A stretch of DNA of 64,000 nucleotides from Rothia nasimurium (lineage in GTDB: Bacteria > Actinomycetota > Actinomycetes > Actinomycetales > Micrococcaceae): the NCBI RefSeq assembly GCF_928391935.1, contig NZ_CAKMTD010000001.1, positions 496,001 to 560,000 on the forward strand, written 5' to 3'. Below, in pieces: positions 16,799-26,986 of the stretch. Every line of letters begins with the position of its first letter. Position 1 is the stretch's first letter. A program made the translations under genes and the position numbers. A model generated the notes under the pieces. The model was not told the DNA's origin. It saw only the letters and a list, made by a program, of their open reading frames with translations, and searched no databases.

Positions 16799-17920
16799 AT
16801 GGGCACCGAAATTCCCACCCGACAGCGTATTGATTGGCTGTCCGTTGGCTTCGCCGGAATCTGGCTGGTTTTTCTGGTTTTCCCTCTCAGCCAGGTTCTG
16901 CTCAGCGACCAGCTAGACAGCGCACCAAAAGTCCTGAGCCTATGTGCCTTGGCACTCTTTGCCGTGGTCTACCTTGCCTCTTACGGCGCCCCCTGGCTGC
17001 TACGAGGTAGGGAAACATGGCACACTACCTTCTACTGGTGCTTACTCCTGCTCATCCCCACGGTAGCCTTGACCTACATTGGGGGCCCCTGGTGGTTTTA
17101 TCTCTCCACCTACTTTGTTGCTATGTGGGCCTTCCAAACACCACCGCGTATCGGGCTCCCTGTGGGGGTTGCTGTCACGGCCCTCTCTTCTGCCGCTATG
17201 GTTATTTACTACCCCGGTGTCTACCCGCTGGGAGGGTACGGTTTTATGACCGGTGCCTGCTTCATCCTGGTCATGGCGGCTTTATCAGCCTACGGTGACG
17301 CACGTGTCCTGCGCCGAGAGCAGCAACAACGAGCCGAGCAAGCTGAACGTATCGCCAGCGACATCCATGATATTTTGGGGCGCTCTCTAACTGTTATCAA
17401 CCTCAAAGCGGAGTTGGCCTCAGCCCTGGTCGAAGCTGATCCTTCCCGGGCCCAGCAGGAAATGCGGCACGTTTCTGCTCTCTCCCGCACGGCCTTAGCT
17501 GAGGTGCGGGCCACCGTCACCCGTTTGAAAACCCCTACATTCACAGGAGAGTTACTCGCCTCTTCTCAGGCCCTTGCCGCAGCGGGGATTAATGCTCATC
17601 TTCCCAGCGCCCAAGTAGCCCAGGTACTCGGCCCCAACTCTGCCCTGTTTAGTTGGGTCCTGCGGGAAGGGGTCACGAACGTCATTCGGCATTCCGGTGC
17701 AGAAAACTGCTGGATCAGGGTTGAAGCTGACCGACTCGAAATTATTGACGACGGACCCCACACAAGTGGACAGTCTCTGACGTGGGGAAATGGCTTATCT
17801 GGCCTGAACCAAAGAGTCAAAGAATCCGGCGGTGATCTCCTGCTCGACACCCAGGGCAAAACTCGCCTGCTTGTTACTATGAACGGTAACGTCTCCCCCT
17901 TAGAGGAGTCTGAAGCATGA
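16799..17920 (+). CDS. Sensor histidine kinase (HisKA_3, DesK-like)
   Basis: 373 residues. Six transmembrane segments occupy residues 15-165 with almost no extracellular domain, so it probably senses something in or at the membrane. The dimerisation helix holds the phospho-acceptor His190 in RIASDIHDILGRSLT, and the ATPase domain has the N-box REGVTNVIRHSG and the G-boxes DDGPHTSG and GNGLSGLNQRV. GAGGAGA lies 8 nt before the ATG. The end overlaps the response regulator by 4 nt (ATGA). It most likely controls the adjacent exporter. Confidence 0.92.
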   Translation: MGTEIPTRQRIDWLSVGFAGIWLVFLVFPLSQVLLSDQLDSAPKVLSLCALALFAVVYLASYGAPWLLRGRETWHTTFYWCLLLLIPTVALTYIGGPWWFYLSTYFVAMWAFQTPPRIGLPVGVAVTALSSAAMVIYYPGVYPLGGYGFMTGACFILVMAALSAYGDARVLRREQQQRAEQAERIASDIHDILGRSLTVINLKAELASALVEADPSRAQQEMRHVSALSRTALAEVRATVTRLKTPTFTGELLASSQALAAAGINAHLPSAQVAQVLGPNSALFSWVLREGVTNVIRHSGAENCWIRVEADRLEIIDDGPHTSGQSLTWGNGLSGLNQRVKESGGDLLLDTQGKTRLLVTMNGNVSPLEESEA

Positions 17921-18528
17921 ACCCCATCAAGATTTTTTTAGCTGATGACCAGCAGCTTGTGCTAGAAGCCCTTGGCGCTTTACTCTCCTTACAACCAGAC
18001 ATTGAGGTTGTAGGTTCTTGCGGGAGCGGGGACCAGGTGCTTGAGCTGGTTCGCCAGACCCAACCAGATGTCGTCCTGCTCGATATTGATATGCCTGGTA
18101 TGGATGGCATTAGTGTGGCCCAGCAACTCAAGGAGAATCGTCTACCCTGCCGTAGCCTCATCGTCACTACTTTTGGTAGGCCCGGTTACCTCGCGAGGTC
18201 CCTTGAAGCCGGTGTCAGCGGTTTCGTTGTGAAAGATACACCGGCAAACCAGCTTGCTGAGGCTATTCGTAAGGTCCATGCAGGGCTGCGGGTAGTTGAT
18301 CCGCAGCTAGTAGCTGAGAGCTTCGCGATGGGCCCCTGCCCCCTTACCGATCGTGAGAAACAGGTCTTACACTCAGCGAGAGATGGGGCCTCCATCATGA
18401 CCATTGCGGCCCACCTTCACCTTTCGCAAGGAACGGTACGGAACCATCTATCCAGCGCCATTACTAAGCTAGAGGCAGAGAACCGCTACGACGCCGCCCA
18501 CCGGGCCGAAGAAAACGGCTGGCTGTAA
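17917..18528 (+). CDS. NarL/FixJ-family response regulator
   Basis: 203 residues: receiver domain with acidic pocket D10-D11, phospho-acceptor Asp56 in VVLLDIDMPG, a Thr in VTTFG and Lys in VVKDT, then a LuxR-type HTH (LTDREKQVL...GTVRNHLSSAITKL). Partner of the kinase it overlaps by 4 nt. The HTH and short linker are normal. Likely target: the promoter of the exporter genes. Confidence 0.93.
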   Translation: MNPIKIFLADDQQLVLEALGALLSLQPDIEVVGSCGSGDQVLELVRQTQPDVVLLDIDMPGMDGISVAQQLKENRLPCRSLIVTTFGRPGYLARSLEAGVSGFVVKDTPANQLAEAIRKVHAGLRVVDPQLVAESFAMGPCPLTDREKQVLHSARDGASIMTIAAHLHLSQGTVRNHLSSAITKLEAENRYDAAHRAEENGWL

Positions 18529-18616
18529 ACGGTCATAGGCAGGAGAAACCCTACCTTTCCGCCCCCACCCCAAACCACTTCAGTTACCTACACCACAGTC
18601 GTGTAAGCTGGTCAGC

Positions 18617-19649
18617 ATGACATCAGAGCAGTTTTCGCCCCAAGACATCACCATCCGCCCCATCAACCTCGACTCCGATGACGACATGGAGCAACTCAAC
18701 GCCCTCGATTCTGCCTGCGAGGAAAAGCTCTACGGCTTCCCGTTAACTACATCAGTCGAAGAACGGCGGGCTATTCTTGCCCCCTCCAGCTACTACGAAA
18801 ACCACCGCTGGGTTGCCGAGGTTCAGGGGCAAATTCTCGGTATTGTGCTGGTATCACTCCCCCCTGAAAGAGAACCTCGACGGCCTCACTTTTGCACTCG
18901 CTGTCCACCCCGACTTTGAGGGGCGGGGCCTGGAAGAGGCGCTTACCCGCCATGCCCTGGCCGAGGCTATCAGACCCAGTGGACGCGTCCACATCACCTA
19001 CTACGGCTTTCTCATGCAGGATGACGACAAGGACGACCCCGCCCTGCCTATCAATAGGGTTGCGGCTCTTCTGGGCCTAGAACCTAAGAATTCTGCTATC
19101 ACGAGAATCGCTCCCCTGCCAATTCCTACTGACCTCGTACAGGCGGCTGAGCGCAAGACAATAGCCGACCCCGCCTACACCTTTGAGGTCTGGGACAACC
19201 ACATTCCTGAACAGTATTTAGACTCGGCAGCCGCCGCCTACCACCAGCTGGAAGCAGACGAACCCACAGGTGAGGCCCAGCAGGTCGCCGCGGACTTCAC
19301 CCCGGAGCGCCTACGCGAGATGGAGGCCCAAGCTCACGCAGCCGGTGACAGTCTCATGTATGCCGCCGCCCTGCACCAGGGTACGGTTGCGGCCCTCACA
19401 GCACTGAGCTACCCCACCCACCCGGGCAATGTCTCAGCCTGGCAGGAATCTACAGTGGTCATGCCAGAGCACCGCGGCCTTGGTCTCTCCCGCACCCTCA
19501 AGGTGCTCAGCCATACCCGCCTGCCGGCGTCCGCGCCCCACATTCGGCAGATTATTACCATGAACTCGGCCGTCAACCCGGCCATGATCAAGGTTAATGA
19601 GGAGCTGGGCTACCGGCCCGTCTGGGAAGAAATCTGCTACCAGAACTAG
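18617..19649 (+). pseudogene. Tandem GNAT acetyltransferase-like gene, frameshifted
   Basis: Two overlapping frames make one protein. Frame 1 (18617-18919) starts MTSEQFSPQDITIRPINLDSD and reaches GIVLVSLP; the sequence then continues in frame +1 as LKENLDGLTFALAVHPDFEGRG to 19649. The shift falls in a run of six C at 18859-18864; five C would give the continuous reading L-P-L. Restored, the protein has an N-terminal GNAT-like half and a C-terminal GNAT domain with VVMPEHRGLGLSRTLK as the acetyl-CoA loop and NSAVNPAMIKVNEELGY. This is either a real loss, a phase-variable tract, or an assembly error. The substrate is unknown. Confidence 0.82.
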
Positions 19650-19651
19650 AA

Positions 19652-19707
19652 AGGACGCCGGTGGGCGGCTAGGTGTTGCAGGGCACCTGGCCGCCCACCG
19701 GCGTCCT
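19652..19707. terminator. Bidirectional terminator
   Basis: 18-bp perfect arms beginning AGGACGCCGGTGGGC between the convergent GNAT and SMR genes. Confidence 0.8.
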
Positions 19708-19730
19708 CCACGGGTGTGAGGGTCTGGGGG

Positions 19731-20054
19731 CTAGTGGCTAGCCCCGCCTAGGTTGAGCACCAGCACACCGGCAACAATCAGGGAAATACCCACCACCTTG
19801 ACTAGGGTGATGGGCTCCCCCAGAAAGACCGCCCCAATCGCGACAATGGCAGCGGTACCCAGCCCCGACCAAAGAGCATAGGCCACACCCACCGGAATGT
19901 CCCGCACCGCCAGAGCCAGCATGAAAAAGGCAAAACCATAACCTGCCAGGCAACCGAGGGTAAACCAGAGCCGGGTAAACCCTTCGGTGTACTTCAAAAG
20001 GCTCGTGGCAAGTAGCTCAGCCCCGATGGCGAGCGCAAGAAAAAGGTAGGGCAT
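19731..20054 (-). CDS. Small multidrug resistance (SMR) efflux protein
   Basis: Four-helix proton-coupled antiporter of the EmrE/QacE family, 107 residues from ATG 20054 (six residues shorter than the open frame; the family begins MPYLFLALAIGAE). The essential membrane-embedded glutamate is Glu13 in AIGAELLATSLLK; IPVGVAYALWSGLGTAAI and LGEPITLVKVVGISLIVAGV are the family helices 3 and 4. SMR proteins work as antiparallel dimers, so a single gene is enough. It could export quaternary ammonium compounds or guanidinium; no guanidine riboswitch is seen upstream. Confidence 0.9.
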   Translation of the reverse strand: MPYLFLALAIGAELLATSLLKYTEGFTRLWFTLGCLAGYGFAFFMLALAVRDIPVGVAYALWSGLGTAAIVAIGAVFLGEPITLVKVVGISLIVAGVLVLNLGGASH

Positions 20055-20213
20055 GCAACCAGTGTAGGACACCCCCTTTGTTCCTAGATGAACAGGTGAG
20101 AAACGCAGAATGTGAGATCTGCACCAATCAGGTTGAGCTCGGTTCTGGTGGAGTGGGGCCTCCCCGGTCGGTTAAACAGGACGGCCAGCTATCGGCTGGG
20201 TAGAGTAAGGGGT

Positions 20214-21425
20214 ATGGCTACTTCAACAGCACTTCTTGCGGTCCTTCTTGCCCTGGTCTTGGGGGCGGTTGCTGGCTACCTTTGGGGACGGGCGAGCAGC
20301 GGGTCCGTCGACTCCCTTAAGGAAAAGAATGCCAGGCTCACCGCTGATCTTGCCGCTGCCCAGCGGGCTGAAGCCCTGCTGACCGATCGCGTCCAGGAGC
20401 TGACGGTGAAAGCTGAAGAGGACGAGGACGTCCTCCTAGCTCTTGCCCCGTTGAAGACGCAGTTAGCCACAATGGAAAAGTCTGTACGCACGATGGAGAC
20501 TCAGCGGGCCCAGCAGTATGGGGGTCTTGCTGAGGCTCTTGCCGAAACCAACCGCACGGGTGCCCAGCTGAGGGAAGCAACAGGTGCTTTGGCTGGGGCC
20601 CTTCGTTCTTCGTCGGCTCGTGGTACCTGGGGTGAAGCCCAGCTCCGCAGGATTGTGGAGGCCGCTGGTATGGCCCGGCATATTGACTACCTTGAACAGG
20701 CCACAGCCACTAGCACTGACGCCAAGGGGCAGGACCGTCTTATCCGTCCTGATATGGTGATCAACCTTCCCGGTGAGAAAACTATTATCTGCGACGCCAA
20801 GGCACCCCTTGCTGCCTATCTCCGGGCCCAGGAAGCTGAGGATTCTGACGACCAGAAAACCTATCTCGCCCAGCATGCCCGGGCCCTCAGAGCCCACGTC
20901 GATGCTCTTGCTTCCAAAAACTATTGGGCGGGTTTCCACAGTTCGCCTGAGCTTGTCCTCTGCTTTGTCCCTTCTGAATCTGCCCTGTCTGCTGCCCTGA
21001 CTGCAGACCCGGCCCTCTTGGATTACGCTGCAACCAAAAACGTTGCTCTCGTGTCCCCGGTCTCCCTGCTTGCAGCTCTCAAAGCTATTTCTTTTTCCTG
21101 GCGGCAGGACGCTCTAACCGACAACGCCCGTGAGCTTTTCACTTTAGCCACCCAGCTTTATGACCGTCTGGGTACCGCTGGCACCCATCTGCAGGGTATG
21201 GGGCGGGCCCTGAGCCGCTCGGTTGACTCCTACAATGCGCTCGTCGGTTCCCTTGAAACCCGGGTCTTCGTCACGGCCCGCAAGATGACGGCCCTGTCAG
21301 GCCACACGACCCCGCCTGAGGCTTTCTCCCCTCCCGCCGTGGATTCCACCGTCAAGCCCCTCACCGCCCCGGAGTTCACCCAGGGTGACCTGCTCACCGA
21401 AGAAGACCTTGACTGGACCCGGTAA
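20214..21425 (+). CDS. rmuC: RmuC family DNA recombination protein
   Basis: 403 residues. One N-terminal membrane helix (ALLAVLLALVLGAVAGYLWGR), a coiled coil (about 30-110), and then the PD-(D/E)XK nuclease-like core characteristic of RmuC: SARGTWGEAQLRRIVEAAGM, IRPDMVINLPGEKTIICDAK, and YWAGFHSSPELVLCFVPSESAL. RmuC limits inversions at short inverted repeats in E. coli, and this genome carries many. The start at 20214 follows AAGGGG; the longer frame from 20112 has no family similarity. Confidence 0.92.
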   Translation: MATSTALLAVLLALVLGAVAGYLWGRASSGSVDSLKEKNARLTADLAAAQRAEALLTDRVQELTVKAEEDEDVLLALAPLKTQLATMEKSVRTMETQRAQQYGGLAEALAETNRTGAQLREATGALAGALRSSSARGTWGEAQLRRIVEAAGMARHIDYLEQATATSTDAKGQDRLIRPDMVINLPGEKTIICDAKAPLAAYLRAQEAEDSDDQKTYLAQHARALRAHVDALASKNYWAGFHSSPELVLCFVPSESALSAALTADPALLDYAATKNVALVSPVSLLAALKAISFSWRQDALTDNARELFTLATQLYDRLGTAGTHLQGMGRALSRSVDSYNALVGSLETRVFVTARKMTALSGHTTPPEAFSPPAVDSTVKPLTAPEFTQGDLLTEEDLDWTR

Positions 21426-21431
21426 ACCATA

Positions 21432-21480
21432 AAACTCACCCCGGCACATCACAGTCGTGAGGTGTCGGGGTGTGGAGTTT
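21432..21480. terminator. Terminator between convergent rmuC and ispH
   Basis: AAACTC..ACCCCG pairs with CGGGGT..GAGTTT in an imperfect stem. Confidence 0.6.
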
Positions 21481-21504
21481 AACCCAGGCTATAGGAGCCC
21501 CAGG

Positions 21505-22605
21505 TTACCGGGTGGGCTTTGCCCCGCGTCCGCCAAGACGCATAGCAGGCTCACCAGAATCGTTCTTTAGGGCTGCTCGAAGCTCCTTGGGCAGGGAGAA
21601 GAGGATGTCTTCCTTTGCGGTTTCGTACTTCTCGACGTCCACGTAGCCGTAGTCAGCGAGAAGGCGCAGGACGTCCTGGACCAGGACCTCAGGCACGGAA
21701 GCACCGGAGGTTAGGCCCACGGTCGTGACACCCTCGAACCAGGTTTCGTCGACCTCGTTGGCGTAGTCCACCAGGTAGGCCTGCTTGGCACCGTACTCTA
21801 GGGCAACTTCCTTCAGGCGGACGGAGTTGGAAGAGTTCGTAGAGCCCACCACAATGACCAAGTCGGCCTTCGGTGCGATTTCCTTGATGGCCCCCTGGCG
21901 GTTGGAGGTTGCGTAGCAGATGTCGTCTGAGGGCGGGTCCTGAAGGGTGGGGAAACGCTCGCGGAGACGGGCTACAGTCTCAAGGGTCTCGTCCACTGAA
22001 AGGGTGGTCTGGGAGATCCACACGACCTTCTCGGGGTCACGAACGGTTACCTTATCTACCTCATCAGGTGAGTTCACAATTTGGATGTGGTCAGGTGCTT
22101 CACCGGCAGTTCCCTCAACCTCTTCGTGGCCTTCGTGGCCGATCAAGAGAATGTCGTAATCCTGTTTGGCAAAGCGTACGGCTTCGCGGTGCACCTTAGA
22201 TACTAGGGGGCAGGTTGCGTCGATGGTGTTCAGCTGGCGGTCTTCAGCGGAGGAAACCACAGCAGGTGAGACACCGTGGGCTGAGAAAACCGTTACTGAG
22301 CCTTCGGGTACTTCTTCAACTTCGTCCACGAAGATTGCGCCTTGGGCTTCGAGGGTTTCGACGACGTGGCGGTTGTGTACGATCTGCTTTCGGACGTAGA
22401 CGGGGGCGCCATAATGTTCTAGGGCCTTTTCAACGGCGATGACGGCACGGTCAACGCCAGCGCAGTAGCCTCGGGGGGCAGCAAGGAGTACTTTCTTCTG
22501 CCCGGTTGGGGCAGCTGCCTCTACCTCTTCACGGGAGCGGCGTACCCGCGGCACGGTAGGGAGGCCAAGTTCGATGGTCTTTTCAGCTGTAGACATAGTC
22601 TCCAT
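21505..22605 (-). CDS. ispH: 4-hydroxy-3-methylbut-2-enyl diphosphate reductase
   Basis: Last enzyme of the MEP (non-mevalonate) isoprenoid pathway; reduces HMBPP to IPP and DMAPP with a [4Fe-4S] cluster. The three cluster cysteines are Cys48 ([12 protein letters not shown]), Cys132 ([11 protein letters not shown]) and Cys230 ([11 protein letters not shown]), and the substrate residues H110, E-T-containing loops and SSNSxRL ([10 protein letters not shown]) are there. 366 residues, with a poorly conserved N-terminal extension of about 35 residues, as usual in actinobacteria. Starts at 22605, 11 bp after the end of the membrane protein gene upstream on the same strand (they may be cotranscribed). 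Confidence 0.97.
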   Translation of the reverse strand: METMSTAEKTIELGLPTVPRVRRSREEVEAAAPTGQKKVLLAAPRGYCAGVDRAVIAVEKALEHYGAPVYVRKQIVHNRHVVETLEAQGAIFVDEVEEVPEGSVTVFSAHGVSPAVVSSAEDRQLNTIDATCPLVSKVHREAVRFAKQDYDILLIGHEGHEEVEGTAGEAPDHIQIVNSPDEVDKVTVRDPEKVVWISQTTLSVDETLETVARLRERFPTLQDPPSDDICYATSNRQGAIKEIAPKADLVIVVGSTNSSNSVRLKEVALEYGAKQAYLVDYANEVDETWFEGVTTVGLTSGASVPEVLVQDVLRLLADYGYVDVEKYETAKEDILFSLPKELRAALKNDSGEPAMRLGGRGAKPTR

Positions 22606-22616
22606 CTTACGGGTTT

Positions 22617-23846
22617 CTAGCGGGTCCGTGCAGTGGCGAGTCTCGCAGAAATCTTCAGGACGGCTGCCAGGACAGCCAGCAGGGCAGCTAGGGCAGCTGC
22701 TACGAGGAGTCCCAGGGCAATGCTGTTCTGGAAGCTGGCGTATGAGGCACTGATTGTTTCAGATAGTTTTTGGAGGAAGATGAGGGCTGCTCCCCCAACG
22801 GGCAGGTCGAGGCCTGAGGTGAGGGAGAAGCCGGTGGCTATTAGGCCTGTCAGCCAGCTGACTCCAGCGCCGATGAGGAAGACCACCGCGAGGTAGCCGA
22901 AGCGGCTACCAGGCCACAGGAGCACCCCGGCGAGGGCTGCTGCCCCGCTGATGACCAGGAGTAGCTGCCAAAGGTCTGAGACCATGATGAGGGAGTTGGC
23001 CAGGGAATTGAGGGGCCAAAAATTTTGCCCGGTGTCGAGGGTGAGGGTGCGGCCGGGCAGGCCGGTGGTGTCTATTGCTAGTCCGGTTGACGAGGCGACG
23101 CTGCTGCTGGCGGCATCGTAGATGGCGCTGAGATCAAGAACCGCTGGCCTGGTTTCACCGCTGAAATTGTAGGCGTGGGTATCTGTGATGACCTGGTTCC
23201 ACAGCTCGGGGTAGGTGTCTGAGCTGATGGTTGCGCCGGTTGCTGTGTCTACGAAATTCTTGGTTTGGTCGTAGAGCCAGTTTTGGACTCCCCCGTACCA
23301 GGTGGTTGAGTTGCCGTCACCGAGGTAGGTGGAGATTGCAGGGGATGCCATGATGTCCTCGGTGAGGGAGGAAGCCAGGGCTTCTTGGAATTCTGGGTCT
23401 GTGGCCAGGTCAGCGGTGAGGGCTGTGAAGCCAGCTGTGTCTGTGATGGTGTGGGCTGACCAGTAGGCTGCGGCCCCGGTGAGGCCGGTGGCTAGGGCTA
23501 GTAGTGCGCAGAGGACGCCGAAGAAGCGACGGGCCAGGCCAAAGGCAGGTCGCTTGTGCCCTCTGGCCGGGGCTGGCCTGGGGTCTGGAAGGGGGTGCTG
23601 GGTGGTGTTGGGGTAGGTGGGTGCCGGGTAGCCCTGGAGATGGGTGGACTGGGCAGGGCTGGCTGAGGTAGCTGCCGGGGCGGGAGCCTCGGTGGTCTCT
23701 GCCTGATAACCCAGGTGGGCCCGGGTGCCCTGGTCTGGGCCAGGGTAGTGCTGTGGCTGGTTGGCGGCAGCCTGATTCCGCCGCTGGACCTCAGGATTGG
23801 TCCAGTTGCCGTCGAAGTCCTTGTAATCGGTAGTACGAGTGCCCAT
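22617..23846 (-). CDS. Membrane protein with long disordered N-terminus, unknown
   Basis: 409 residues. About 105 N-terminal residues are rich in Pro, Gln, Ala and Thr and begin [15 protein letters not shown]; one membrane helix follows ([26 protein letters not shown]), then an extracytoplasmic region of about 170 residues ([30 protein letters not shown] ...) and three more helices at the C-terminal end. The [18 protein letters not shown] pattern is common in actinobacterial membrane proteins of unknown role. It lies 11 bp upstream of ispH on the same strand. I do not recognise a function. Confidence 0.75.
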   Translation of the reverse strand: MGTRTTDYKDFDGNWTNPEVQRRNQAAANQPQHYPGPDQGTRAHLGYQAETTEAPAPAATSASPAQSTHLQGYPAPTYPNTTQHPLPDPRPAPARGHKRPAFGLARRFFGVLCALLALATGLTGAAAYWSAHTITDTAGFTALTADLATDPEFQEALASSLTEDIMASPAISTYLGDGNSTTWYGGVQNWLYDQTKNFVDTATGATISSDTYPELWNQVITDTHAYNFSGETRPAVLDLSAIYDAASSSVASSTGLAIDTTGLPGRTLTLDTGQNFWPLNSLANSLIMVSDLWQLLLVISGAAALAGVLLWPGSRFGYLAVVFLIGAGVSWLTGLIATGFSLTSGLDLPVGGAALIFLQKLSETISASYASFQNSIALGLLVAAALAALLAVLAAVLKISARLATARTR

Positions 23847-24077
23847 GATGCCCTATCTTATTCACTGTGGCTGTGGATTAGCTGTCTGAAACTGGTTAGA
23901 TTGCAGGATTCCCCCTGGGCTGGTCCTTGGGTGAGGGTGGGCTTCCTTGCCGGGGGTGGGCTTGTACCCCTTCGTCCCAGGCAGGTAAGGACGCCCGACT
24001 CGCCCCTCTTCTTTTCTGTGGGGCTGAGAACTGGTTCGGGTTCTTAAAATGTCAGGCAAGGGTGGTATTAGTGGGGT

Positions 24078-25391
24078 ATGAACAGTTTTGGTGAGCAGCC
24101 CCTATCCCTGGCCCAGGCCCAAGAGCAGGCGGCCCAAGCCGCTTCTGCCCCGGCCCAGCCCTTAGCTGAGCGGGCCGGGCAGACAAGCGCCGAAAACCCT
24201 TGGCCCCTGCACGTCCTGTCTAACAAAATGCATGAATATATAGCCCGGTGCGTGCCGACCTGGGTTGAAGGGCAAATTATTGAACTCAACCATCGGGGGC
24301 GGGTCTCCTACCTGACCCTCCGGGATCTTGAGCAGGAAGTATCTGTTTCAGTTACCGTCTGGGGATCTGAAATGGCGAAGGTGCAGGGTTCCTTAGAGCG
24401 CGGCTCACGCGTCGTCCTGCAGCTTAAGCCTGATTTCTGGGTCAAGACCGGCCGTCTGTCTATGCAGGGCTCCAACATCAAGCCGGTGGGCGTGGGTTCT
24501 ATGCTGGAGCTGATCGAGCAGCTTCGAGCTAAACTCCAGGCTGAGGGTCTTTTCGACAGCGCCCGCAAAAAGCCCCTCCCCCTGCTCCCCCGCCGAGTTG
24601 GGCTCATTACCGGCCGGGATTCTGACGCCATGAAGGACGTTATCCGTAACGCCTCCCTCCGCTGGCCAGCAGTGGATTTTGAAATCCGTGAAGTTGCAGT
24701 CCAGGGGGCCAACGCAGTAGCCCAGGTATCTGCCGCCCTCGCCGAGCTCGATGCTCGGGACGATATCGACGTTATCGTGATAGCCCGGGGCGGCGGGGCC
24801 TTTGAAGACCTCCTCCCCTTCTCAGAAGAAGCCATGGTTCGCGCTGTTGCCGCAGCGAACACCCCGGTTGTCTCTGCAATCGGTCATGAGGCGGACTCCC
24901 CCCTCATGGACCACGTCGCTGACCTACGAGCGTCCACCCCCACAGATGCCGGCAAACGAATTGTGCCTGACGTCCGCGAAGAACAGGAACTCTTCCGCGG
25001 CGCCCGCTACCAGCTCACCCGGTCCATCGAGCAGATGATTGCCCGAGAGAAACAGGGTCTGGGGCACCTGCGCACCCGTCCGGCCCTTGCAAACCCAGCC
25101 TCAACCCTGCTCGCCCGGGCCGAAGACCTTGACCGCCTACGCGCCCGCGGTCTCAAGGCAGCTACCCACCGACTTGCCCGCGACCGCGATCTCATCAGCC
25201 AGCTCAGGGCCCGCGTCACCGCGCTCTCCCCCCAGCAAACACTCAATCGTGGCTACTCCGTCCTCCAGACCGCCGACGGCAGCATCGTCCACGACGCAAC
25301 CGGCCTTGAGCCAGGAGCAGACATTACCGTCCGGGCTGCGGTCGGCGCAGTCGATGCAACCGTTACCTCCGTCCGCCCCGAAAACCATTAA
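24078..25391 (+). CDS. xseA: Exodeoxyribonuclease VII large subunit
   Basis: Catalytic subunit of ExoVII, which degrades single-stranded DNA from both ends to oligonucleotides in mismatch and damage repair. 437 residues: an extended disordered N-terminus, the OB-fold (VEGQIIELNHRGRVSYLTLRD), then the catalytic core with VGLITGRDSDAMKDV, DVIVIARGGGAFEDLLPFSEE, and SAIGHEADSPLMDHVADLRASTPTDA, and a coiled C-terminus ending LNRGYSVLQTADG. Followed 28 bp later by xseB. Confidence 0.96.
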   Translation: MNSFGEQPLSLAQAQEQAAQAASAPAQPLAERAGQTSAENPWPLHVLSNKMHEYIARCVPTWVEGQIIELNHRGRVSYLTLRDLEQEVSVSVTVWGSEMAKVQGSLERGSRVVLQLKPDFWVKTGRLSMQGSNIKPVGVGSMLELIEQLRAKLQAEGLFDSARKKPLPLLPRRVGLITGRDSDAMKDVIRNASLRWPAVDFEIREVAVQGANAVAQVSAALAELDARDDIDVIVIARGGGAFEDLLPFSEEAMVRAVAAANTPVVSAIGHEADSPLMDHVADLRASTPTDAGKRIVPDVREEQELFRGARYQLTRSIEQMIAREKQGLGHLRTRPALANPASTLLARAEDLDRLRARGLKAATHRLARDRDLISQLRARVTALSPQQTLNRGYSVLQTADGSIVHDATGLEPGADITVRAAVGAVDATVTSVRPENH

Positions 25392-25419
25392 GCCCCCTAC
25401 CAGAAGGAAGACATACCCC

Positions 25420-25659
25420 ATGAGCAACCCCATCGAATTCAAGACCGAACTCAATGCCCTACCTGTCGACCAGCTCACCTATGAGCAGGCCAGGGAAGAA
25501 CTGCTGCAGGTCGTCAACCGTATGGAATCAGGCGCCGGCACGCTGGAAGAATCCATTGCCCTCTGGGAACGCGGCGAGGCCCTGGCCGCCCGCTGTGAAG
25601 CCTGGCTAGACGGAGCCACAGCCAAGCTGGAAGCCGCCCGGCAGGCAGGCACAGCCTAG
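25420..25659 (+). CDS. xseB: Exodeoxyribonuclease VII small subunit
   Basis: 79 residues. The helical hairpin YEQAREELLQVVNRMESGAGTLEESIALWERGEALAARCEAWL is the XseB signature. ATG 25420 follows AGAAGGAAG. Several small subunits coat the coiled coil of one XseA. Part of the xseAB operon. Confidence 0.95.
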   Translation: MSNPIEFKTELNALPVDQLTYEQAREELLQVVNRMESGAGTLEESIALWERGEALAARCEAWLDGATAKLEAARQAGTA

Positions 25660-25696
25660 AGGCTCTTAGCCTTACCAGCCCCAGGTTCAGATACAC

Positions 25697-25747
25697 ACCG
25701 GCCCCTGAGCCACAGCGAGTGTGGATCAGGGGCCGGTAGGGCATTCA
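25697..25747. terminator. Bidirectional terminator
   Basis: ACCGGCCCCTGA / TCAGGGGCCGGT between convergent xseB and the aminotransferase gene. Confidence 0.75.
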
Positions 25748-25758
25748 GGGCTAACAGG

Positions 25759-26976
25759 CTAGTTCTGTTTGTAGTCGCTCAAGAAGTTACCCAGACGTTC
25801 AAGGGCATCTGCTAGGACGTGGGTATCAGGCAGGAACACCAGGCGGAAGTGGTCAGGGGCACCCCAGTTGAAGGCGGAGCCGTGGCTGAGCAGAATCTTC
25901 TGTTCCCGGAGTAGGTCAAGCATAAACTTTTCGTCACTGGTGATATTGAACTTATCAACATCGACCTTGGGGAAGAGGTAGAGGGCACCTTCGGCCTGCT
26001 GAACGGTGATACCGTCCATCTCATTGAGCATCTTGAAGGACAGGTCACGCTGTTCCTTGAGACGCCCACCGGGAAGAATCAAGTCATTGATCGACTGATA
26101 GCCGCCGAGAGCCGTTTGAATGGCGTGCTGGGCCGGAACATTGGCGCACAGACGCATATTAGCGAGCAGGTTGATGCCCTCAATGAAGGGGGCAGCAGCC
26201 AGCTTGGGGCCAGAGATAGCAACCCAGCCCGCCCGGTAGCCGCACACCCGGTAAGCCTTAGACAGGCCAGAGAAGGTCAGGCACAGCACGTCGTCACCGG
26301 CCAGGGAGGCAACATGGGTCATGACGTTGCCGTCATAGAGAATCTTTTCGTAGATTTCATCGGCGAAGATAATCAGCTCGTGTTCGCGGGCCAGGTCCAC
26401 AATCTGCTGCAGAACCTGAGGGGAGTAAACAGCGCCCGTGGGGTTATTGGGGTTGATCACGACGATACCCCGGGTGTTGGGGGTGATCTTGGACTTGATG
26501 TCTTCGATATCCGGGTTCCAGCCGTCTGCTTCGTCGCAGGTGTAGTGAACCGGCTTCCCTCCGGCCAGCTGGGTGGCAGCCGTCCACAGGGGGTAATCGG
26601 GGCTGGGCACCAGGATTTCGTCGCCGTTATCGAGCAGGGCCTGGAGGGTCATGGGAATCAGTTCTGAGACGCCATTGCCCAGGTAGACATCATCAGTGGT
26701 GATGTTCATGATGCCCTCGTTCTGGTAGTACTGAACGATGGCAGTTCGGGCAGAGTAGAGGCCCCTGGAGTCAGAGTAGCCCTGGGTTTCGGGCAGGTGC
26801 TCGATGATATCCATCATGATAGTTTCTGGCGCCTCGAAACCGAAGGGGGCGGGGTTGCCGATATTCAGCTTGAGGATACGGTGGCCTCGGGCCTCCATAC
26901 GCTGGGCTTCTTCGAGAATGGGGCCGCGAATATCGTAGAGAACGTTTTGGAGTTTCTTTGATTGCTTGAATGCCAT
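25759..26976 (-). CDS. alaT: Alanine-type aminotransferase, PLP class I (AlaT/AlaA-like)
   Basis: 405 residues. Class I/II aminotransferase with PLP lysine Lys240 in SGLSKAYRVCGYRAGW, NPNNPTGAVYS (substrate/PLP loop), DEIYEKILYDG and an arginine-containing end FRLVFLPD. The N-terminus KLQNVLYDIRGPILEEAQRMEARGHRILKLNIGNPAPFGF is the AlaA/AlaT group that makes alanine from pyruvate and glutamate. Broad specificity is possible. Starts at ATG 26976; the next gene upstream on the same strand ends 10 bp away. Confidence 0.9.
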   Translation of the reverse strand: MAFKQSKKLQNVLYDIRGPILEEAQRMEARGHRILKLNIGNPAPFGFEAPETIMMDIIEHLPETQGYSDSRGLYSARTAIVQYYQNEGIMNITTDDVYLGNGVSELIPMTLQALLDNGDEILVPSPDYPLWTAATQLAGGKPVHYTCDEADGWNPDIEDIKSKITPNTRGIVVINPNNPTGAVYSPQVLQQIVDLAREHELIIFADEIYEKILYDGNVMTHVASLAGDDVLCLTFSGLSKAYRVCGYRAGWVAISGPKLAAAPFIEGINLLANMRLCANVPAQHAIQTALGGYQSINDLILPGGRLKEQRDLSFKMLNEMDGITVQQAEGALYLFPKVDVDKFNITSDEKFMLDLLREQKILLSHGSAFNWGAPDHFRLVFLPDTHVLADALERLGNFLSDYKQN

Positions 26977-26986
26977 GAGATTCAGA

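Noticed and set aside
18777..19649. A separate 290-codon acetyltransferase gene
   Set aside because: Its first residues are out-of-frame sequence of the upstream gene; it is the second half of the frameshifted double GNAT.
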